DNA from: Ixodes scapularis
Lineage: Eukaryota > Arthropoda > Arachnida > Ixodida > Ixodidae
Length of the DNA: 64,000 nucleotides
Assembly (NCBI RefSeq): GCF_016920785.2
Contig: NW_024609837.1
Span: forward strand, 23,617,565-23,681,564
Direction: 5' to 3'
Shown: piece after piece, positions 57,875 to 64,000 of the stretch
Numbering within the stretch: position 1 is the stretch's first letter
Layout: each line of letters starts with the position of its first letter
Notes under the pieces: model-generated
The model's input: only the letters and a program-made list of their open reading frames with translations
What the model was told of the DNA's origin: nothing
Database searches by the model: none
Program-made: the position numbers and the translations under genes

Positions 57875-58281
57875 AACTGTGAAAACAAAATTTTCAAAAA
57901 AGTGATTTATTTTATAATACCATCACGGTGAAAAATCAAATAATCTTTTTTTTTGCGTTAGATGTTGTCGACAAAATCTTAACCGCTTTGATAAAATACA
58001 TCCAGGAAGTAAAAAAAGAAAACGATTCCACAGTTTTATTTCTTATAAAATTTCAGTTAGGAAAAACAATGAGTGAGTCTTTCCTTTTGTCCCATTAACA
58101 GACGATAGTTTTCCTACAATGAAATTTATGCCAAAAAGTGGAACGGAGAAAAATGCGTGCAAAGTGCTTCAGCCTCTACCATTTCTTTAGCACCGGTGGG
58201 CTGAAAATAATTTATAAAAAAATTAACTATGCTGTGTAAACGCGTGGGTATGGGTGGGAGAATGATCACGTAGTGAAAGAG
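57875..58281. other. Intergenic, AT-rich
   Basis: No gene or named repeat seen. Confidence 0.5.
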
Positions 58282-58371
58282 TGACGTATGATTGGTCCGG
58301 CGGGCTAGGTGGCGCAAGCTACCGCCCGTTACAAAGCGTATAGCCATTAACATCCATCCATTCATTCATCA
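58282..58371 (-). repeat. Dispersed repeat (inverted copy of 20488-20572)
   Basis: GGGCTAGGTGGCGCAAGCTA then CCGCCCGTTAC, ending in CCATCCATTCATTCAT; complementary to 20488-20572. Confidence 0.75.
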
Positions 58372-61300
58372 GGGCACGTGGCTTCCACTGCGGTCTCAAC
58401 TTATCGGTGAATGAAGATACACGAGCCGATGGGGGCCGATCAAGGCGGCCCAAAAAGCGCGACGTCTCTGCGTCTGCCATGCTCCTTTGCGCCTGCTACG
58501 AACCGCTAAACCTAGCAAGTGCGGTGATTGCGTCGGGAGTTCTCTTTTTTAGTTTGTGTGTCTGTGTACTCCTCGCCTTTAACTGCGCATCTGGTGAATG
58601 GAAGTACAAAATGCGACACGATCGTGGGTATTGAGCCGACGGTCTGCAGTTTTGAAAATTCGGTCGCTGCACGTGCCTAAATCCCACTCATCACTCGTGT
58701 ACCTTGTGTAACGTAAATAGTATACGCTGGTCGATCACTCGATCACAAAATCGGGTTGTGTACAAAATCTCTGCCCGTGGATGCTACTCGTTATATGTGA
58801 GGCGCTATAGACTATAAGAGGTGTCAACATACTCAGAGATCAACGAAATACACTTTAAGTGCGATTGTTTTTCGTCGCCACTAAACAGCCAATCGCGTAT
58901 TCGACTGCTCTCTGCATGAAAACATTAAGTTTGCATTTGTTTCGTGAACCACGCGGTAGAAAATAAAAAAAACAAAAACAAATTGATGGGTATGAACATC
59001 CAGATTGGCTGCGCAACTTTTTGATGAGCGTGAACAAAACCTATTATTTTCCAGATGGGCCCCACAACTTTTTCACTGTAGGCTCGCAAACTATTGTATT
59101 GGAGGTTAACTTCTAAGCTGATTATAAGCGAATATAGTCAGTGCCAGTGACTCGGCTTATAGTTTTTATGCTTTGTAATTCCTTCTTCATCCTTACTTGG
59201 CAGATAATGCGGCCAACTCATTGATGGCGAATAACGCCAGAGATGCGAATCACGCCTTGTTTTGTCTTCTTTATTTGTGTGCGAACACCCTACAATATCT
59301 ATATACGCGTGTGAAAAAAAAAAAGAAAGAAAAAAATTGCGAATAAAACAGGGGCGAAAGAAACAACGAGTTTGAGGAAGAGAAGGAGATATCGAGAGAG
59401 AAAGAAAACGAGACCGAGCGTTGTGGTTCCTCGCGGATTATTCCACAACTACGGGGCCTTCTGTCCGACAGACTGACGCCGGCGGTCCAAGTCCCTTATT
59501 TATGAAGAGGGTTCCGATGGTACAGTCAGTCCACGCACTCCCTCCGCTCTCCAGGTTGGTGGTGGCGGACAGGTATGTGATATCGCTGACGTGTCGCTAG
59601 ACTCCACCCCCGTTCCCGCGCCGTCCCCCCCTTTCTCATTTCTGGAAGCCATGGCTTTGAATTGTGGTGAAGCTGTGCCCGCGAGGACAGGGCTTGGCTT
59701 CCGTTTTAATTTTTGTTGTAGCTACGGGGATCTTTTTGTTTGTTTTTAGCTTTACTGGCGTATCTTTTGTTTTTCTGTGCCGCGCTCAGCCGAAGCGGTG
59801 TCTCTCCAGCCATTAGGTAAGACTAACGTATATGCGCGGTAGCGGCGATCCGTTTGTTTATAAACGGCTTCCTGGAAAACCAGGGATATATTTGATTCTG
59901 TTTTTTGTTTCTTGGCGGTAACTCTTTGCGTACTTTGTCTTTACGCATCACCGTACGGCTTCTGAGTCATATTAAGTGCAAAACGACTTTTAGCGCCATC
60001 TCGGCGACGGCGATAAAGTAACGCCAGAGTTACTTTTGTCAACGCGTTGCCTATTACTCTCGTCGTCTGCTTTCTCCTCTCGTCTTAAAAGCTGTTTATT
60101 TATATCGAGTTTCTTTTCATACTACCTTTAGTTGGATTCAGTAAGCAATCAAGGTGGTGTATAGACCAGTATCTTTTTTTTTTTTTTATTTCAGCAGAAT
60201 ACTTTCTACAAGACATGTACGAATGCAAATTTAGAACAAAAGTTGATCAGATTACGCAAATTATTTCATGCTCGTGCATTGTTACATTAGATCATAATTC
60301 TTTCCACTTTCATACTCCCAAGAGGATGCTACCAAACTCTAGACTATTAAAAATCTTGCGTTAAAGTAGTTAACGTTCACTTCAAACTTTTCTGAATAAG
60401 AAACATCGATGGTCACGCGTGGAAATCAAAACGACCACACAAGGGCACCGTTAAGCAAAAAAAAAAACAAAAAACAAATAACTAAAATTAAGAACAAAAC
60501 AAAAACAAAATGCATACAGCCTAGACAACGGCAGCAGCCGGAAGCACCATTATAACGGACTTCGCACGTTAGTATGGTCGGCGCTTTGTTAAATCGTGCC
60601 CTCTGGCCCGTATAATTTCAACCAGCCCGCCTCCATTCCAAACCATTGCGGAGCCCCCGGCCTCTTCGCACGCAGCGCCATCTATACCAAAGAAAGCGTA
60701 CTAGAGAGAAAAAAAAAACACTAAACCTGAACGCCACGGCAGGATAGCAACACGAAAGCCCAGTGCGACTCTGCGCCAAAACAACAACCCCAAAAAGTTA
60801 AACACACTCAAACGGACACAGCGCGTCAAAAGGGCGAAGCGGGCGCCGCGCGAGATTAGAGGGGAAACGAAACTAGTTCACGCGAAGGTCCGGGTGCTAA
60901 GAACAGTGGCCGTCGTGCCAAGAATGAGACCACGAATAAGGGACCACCCTGACTGTCTCTGAGGGAGGCGGAGGGGGGGTCGTCCCTTAATGAAGACGTT
61001 CCGCGTTCCGTTTTTCGTGGAAACTGGATAAGTGAGCAGCGGCGGCAGTCGCCGTGCTCTCTGCCTCTGGGCTCTGCATGCTGCTGCCACCGGGGGTTCG
61101 TGACTTCCGCTAGGCCTAACTAATTGCCCGCTCGTGGTCTCGGGCCGCCGACGCCTCCTCTTGGTGTGCTATTGGAGAATGCAACGGTGGATGGGCGGGG
61201 GACGGGGATCGGTCTCGACCCGCGCCGCCAGGAGCTATTTGTAGACCTTATGAACTGAAAAAATCAAACAAACATAAACTGTGTTTTTACCTAAATATAG

Positions 61301-61660
61301 CCCTTTTTGTCATCAGCCTAGGAATGGGTTAAGGCTTGCAAGGCACAGTAAATCACGGTCTCGAATGTTTGATTGTTTTTTTAAACGCTCTTTATATTAA
61401 TTTCTGCTAAAGTCTATTTTCGTTGAAGCTGTAAGGTAACTAATTCAAATATTTAAGTTGCTGTAAATAAATGAAAAGTGAAGCTGGTGTGCGATTTCAC
61501 AATTCACTAAAGACACGCAAACAAAAAACAAGCTAAAAAAACTTCCCACTTATATAGTTCCTAGAGTATTCTATTAATTATATAGACCTGAGTAAATCTA
61601 ATTAACTCACCTTTCAGAAACTAAATACTTCCCAAGTTTCAATCAGGTTTCAGTGCTTTA
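58372..61660. other. Intergenic; GC-rich block at 60590-61240
   Basis: Splice-donor-like AGGTAAGACT (59815-59824) and ACAGGTATGTG (59570-59580) and a CpG-containing GC-rich block at 60590-61240 could belong to the 5' part of a host gene. No exon, start codon context or protein motif supports this. The 70-codon minus frame at 60878-61090 is unassigned. Confidence 0.35.
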
Positions 61661-61989
61661 TTTTCCGGACTATAGTCTGCGCACTGTACACGGTTTGGTA
61701 TGTGTCTGGATCGTTTTCTGTGACAATACGCGAATCATTTTATGACTAACAGAGAATATTACTAGTGATTTACGTATCATGCAAGCTCATTTGCGAGCTA
61801 ATACGGCAGGCATTTGTCAATAAGTGCCGTGTATGATCATTTCTATGTTCGGATTAGGCCCTAAGTGCAAACCACGCGCCGCGTGCGGACTATGTACGCG
61901 GTGCGGACTATCTGAGCAAAATCTTTCATTTTTGACCCCAAATTCGCTCCTGCGGACTTTACACCGGGTGCGGACTATAGCCGGGAAAA
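61661..61989. mobile_element. TA-flanked MITE
   Basis: Left TTTTCCGGACTATAGTCTGC pairs with right GTGCGGACTATAGCCGGGAA then AA; TA lies directly outside both ends (61659-61660, 61990-61991). GTGCGGACTAT recurs three times near the right end. Non-coding; Tc1/mariner-like by target. Confidence 0.75.
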
Positions 61990-62030
61990 TACGATAACTA
62001 AATGCGTTTGCGGTAACTAGATGCGTTCTA

Positions 62031-62279
62031 ATTAAGTTAAGCATTTCTAAAACCCAAGACGGAGGCTACAAAGAGGGGACAAACACAAGGCGTTTTAAAC
62101 ACAGCTACTAAAATATAATTCAGGACACGTTTTTTGGCCGCGTTCAATTGGAGGGCGGTGTGGAGATGGAGGGTATAAAAGGAGTGCCCTGAATAAAATT
62201 TTAGTAGCTGTGCTTGAGACGTCTTCTGCTTGTCACCTTTTTGTAGCTTCCGTTTTGGGTTTTAGAAATGTTTAACTTT
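62031..62279. mobile_element. Foldback/MITE-like element with about 97-bp arms
   Basis: Arms 62031-62128 and 62184-62279 are complementary (AAGTTAAGCATTTCTAAAAC against GTTTTAGAAATGTTTAACTT; ACAGCTACTAAAATATAATT against AATAAAATTTTAGTAGCTGT). The loop contains GGGTATAAAAGG at 62171-62182, a good TATA box. Confidence 0.82.
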
Positions 62280-62546
62280 AACCAACTTGCCTGTCCTATT
62301 ATGTTATCTAATTAAGTTGTATTCAAATCTCAGTAACTTGGTTATGTATACATTGCCGCGCACAGGGCCGAGCAAGCAATGTTTGGTCACGGACTCCTAG
62401 AAGAAACTTGATCGGGACGTAACTTTTATAATTTCGTCCTACTTTCTTGTTCTATAAGGTGCCTGTTCATTCTCACCTCGAACGCTCGACGCTCGAACCT
62501 TCTACGCCGAATTTTCGAGACGCTGGCGCACAATGTGTTTCAAAGA

Positions 62547-63090
62547 GCGGCCAAATTCGGTTTCTTAACCTATCGCGCTACGATTTTGTGCAGCTTTGCC
62601 CACAGGTGGTGTATTTTTTTCTATAAAATTTGCAAAGAGCGCACTTACGTGGGGAAAAAGTAAGCAAAAGAAGAAGGCTTAACTTTTGTGGAAACCCAGT
62701 GGAGCTAATGGTCTTCAATCAATAGGACGCCCTATTGTATGAAGACCGGTGACTTCGGTGCGTTTTCGTAGGAGTAAGGCGCGAAACACATGTACGACGA
62801 AACCGTCCGATCCGACGTCCGACCGCGCAATACGACGGTCGGAGGCGAGGGTTTTCAACGCTCTCCGATGCTACGAAAACCCTCTCCCCGCAAGGTCATT
62901 CCGGCAGTCCGCACGTCGGATCGGACGGTTTCGTCGTACATGTGTTTCGCGCTTTAAGCCTTCTCTTTTTTTTTTACTTTTCTCTCAGCTAAGTTCGCTC
63001 TTTGCAAATCTTATAGAAAAATTGCACCATCTGTGGGCAACACTGCACAAAATCGGAACGCGATAGGTTAAGAAACCGAATTTCGCGGTC
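62547..63090. mobile_element. Compound palindrome with interrupted left arm
   Basis: Outer arms 62547-62683 and about 62957-63090 pair (ATTCGGTTTCTTAACCTATC against GATAGGTTAAGAAACCGAAT). Inner arms 62776-62822 and 62911-62957 pair almost perfectly (GCGCGAAACACATGTACGAC against GTCGTACATGTGTTTCGCGC). On the right the arms are continuous. On the left 92 bp (62684-62775), themselves holding the small inverted repeat GGTCTTCA/TGAAGACC, separate them. Non-coding. Confidence 0.85.
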
Positions 63091-64000
63091 GATTTAAAGA
63101 GCCTCGCCGCTACTTGAGACATTTGGTAGATAAGGAGTTGCGCGGGACCTTGTCGAGTCAATCTCGCTCTCGCTTGCTGTTACGCCGCCAAATCGTCGCC
63201 CGCTTTTCTGCTATCTCGACGCTCGTTCTTTATTTTGTTTGGCAGAAGTTCGCCGATTTGAACTTTTATTTTCAGTTCATTATTAATCGGCTTCTCGCCT
63301 TCATTCGTGACAATATTGCGTATCTTTTAAGCTAGTCCAATTAGAGTTACCGTTCTCCAAGTGATATTAAAGACAAACGATGAAATTTGTGTGGATTGAG
63401 TCATATCATCTGCGCTACATGTTGTCATTGCCTCAAGCCCTACCGTCAGTAGTTTGCAACTCCTAGAAGTCAATGGCAACACCGTTCAATATAGCAGTAA
63501 CGTTTCCACATTGGAAGCTGAGTCAATATTAAGTTTTTACATCACACCTCGAGAACATATGACATTGTAGAAGTGAAAACTATCTCACTTAATTGCTCTG
63601 AGTAGCTGATTGTAACTAGACGCCCTTGTAAGCGTCTATTTGTAACTTATGTTACATATCAGAATTTACTTTTATAGTTCTGAAAGCCGTCCTGCCGAGA
63701 TGCCGAGCCATTAAATATTGCGATGATGATTGAAGAAAATTTAAAAAAAAACTGCTTTGGTGATAATGACACCGTGGTATCTACCAAGACTACAGCATTC
63801 ATGGGTACCCACAGTGAACGTGATGGAGACGAGTCGCAGGCAAATCTACTGCCTGAAAGAGTCTATGCGTTTCCTCACCAGCACTGCGCAGAGTCATGAA
63901 GTATGAGCGTTAACGTGCGACATTAGAAAATGCTTTTTTTTCGCTTTGGTGCTCCTGTGATAATTTAATATTGTAGGACTACGTTTTGACACCTGTGCCT
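63091..64000. other. Intergenic, nothing coding recognised
   Basis: AT-rich; a small hairpin AGACGCCCTTGTAAGCGTCT lies near 63618-63637. The 73-codon frame at 63114-63335 has no recognisable motif. Confidence 0.5.

Overview
The window looks like repeat-dense, largely intergenic DNA from an arthropod, most likely a hard tick. Reasons: no prokaryotic gene layout, no convincing host protein-coding gene, long homopolymer and microsatellite runs, and a patchwork of LTR elements, non-LTR elements, MITEs and short dispersed repeats carrying a tick-typical core (GCACGTTAAAGACCCC). The species assignment is inference from repeat style; nothing in the window proves it.

Layout. (1) 113-6901 is a young, complete but non-autonomous LTR retrotransposon: 826-bp LTRs, 5-bp target-site duplication CCATG, a primer-binding site fitting tRNA-Ser, a purine tract, and, in place of pol, 27 head-to-tail 136-bp repeats followed by one 255-codon ORF. 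(2) About 9500-15250 is a degenerate minus-strand non-LTR retrotransposon of I type (zinc-knuckle ORF1; endonuclease, reverse transcriptase and RNase H), broken by frameshifts and by a hAT-type MITE in ORF1 with a clear 8-bp duplication. (3) 16991-20419 is the most surprising object: perfect 30-bp terminal inverted repeats and a perfect 8-bp duplication (GTTCGGTG), as in a hAT-type DNA transposon, enclosing a 1004-codon uninterrupted non-LTR reverse transcriptase frame whose endonuclease is cut at its N terminus. (4) 20.4-64 kb is a mosaic of MITEs with recognisable inverted repeats (26390, 26825, 30575, 36440, 40440, 47601, 53010, 57643, 61661, 62031, 62547), a 1.9-kb long inverted repeat (35242-37182), two degenerate minisatellites (24.2 and 45.6 kb), 3' ends of truncated non-LTR elements, and single-copy-looking DNA in which I see nothing coding.

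The elements interact only as a nesting history: MITE inside LINE, LINE inside inverted-repeat transposon, SINE-like repeat inside a TTAA MITE, hAT MITE at the arm boundary of a long palindrome. The two things most worth following up are the reverse-transcriptase frame carried between DNA-transposon ends, and the LTR element whose leader is a length-perfect 136-bp array with a repeated 14-codon upstream ORF and a repeated ACGTCA plus CAGCTG motif.
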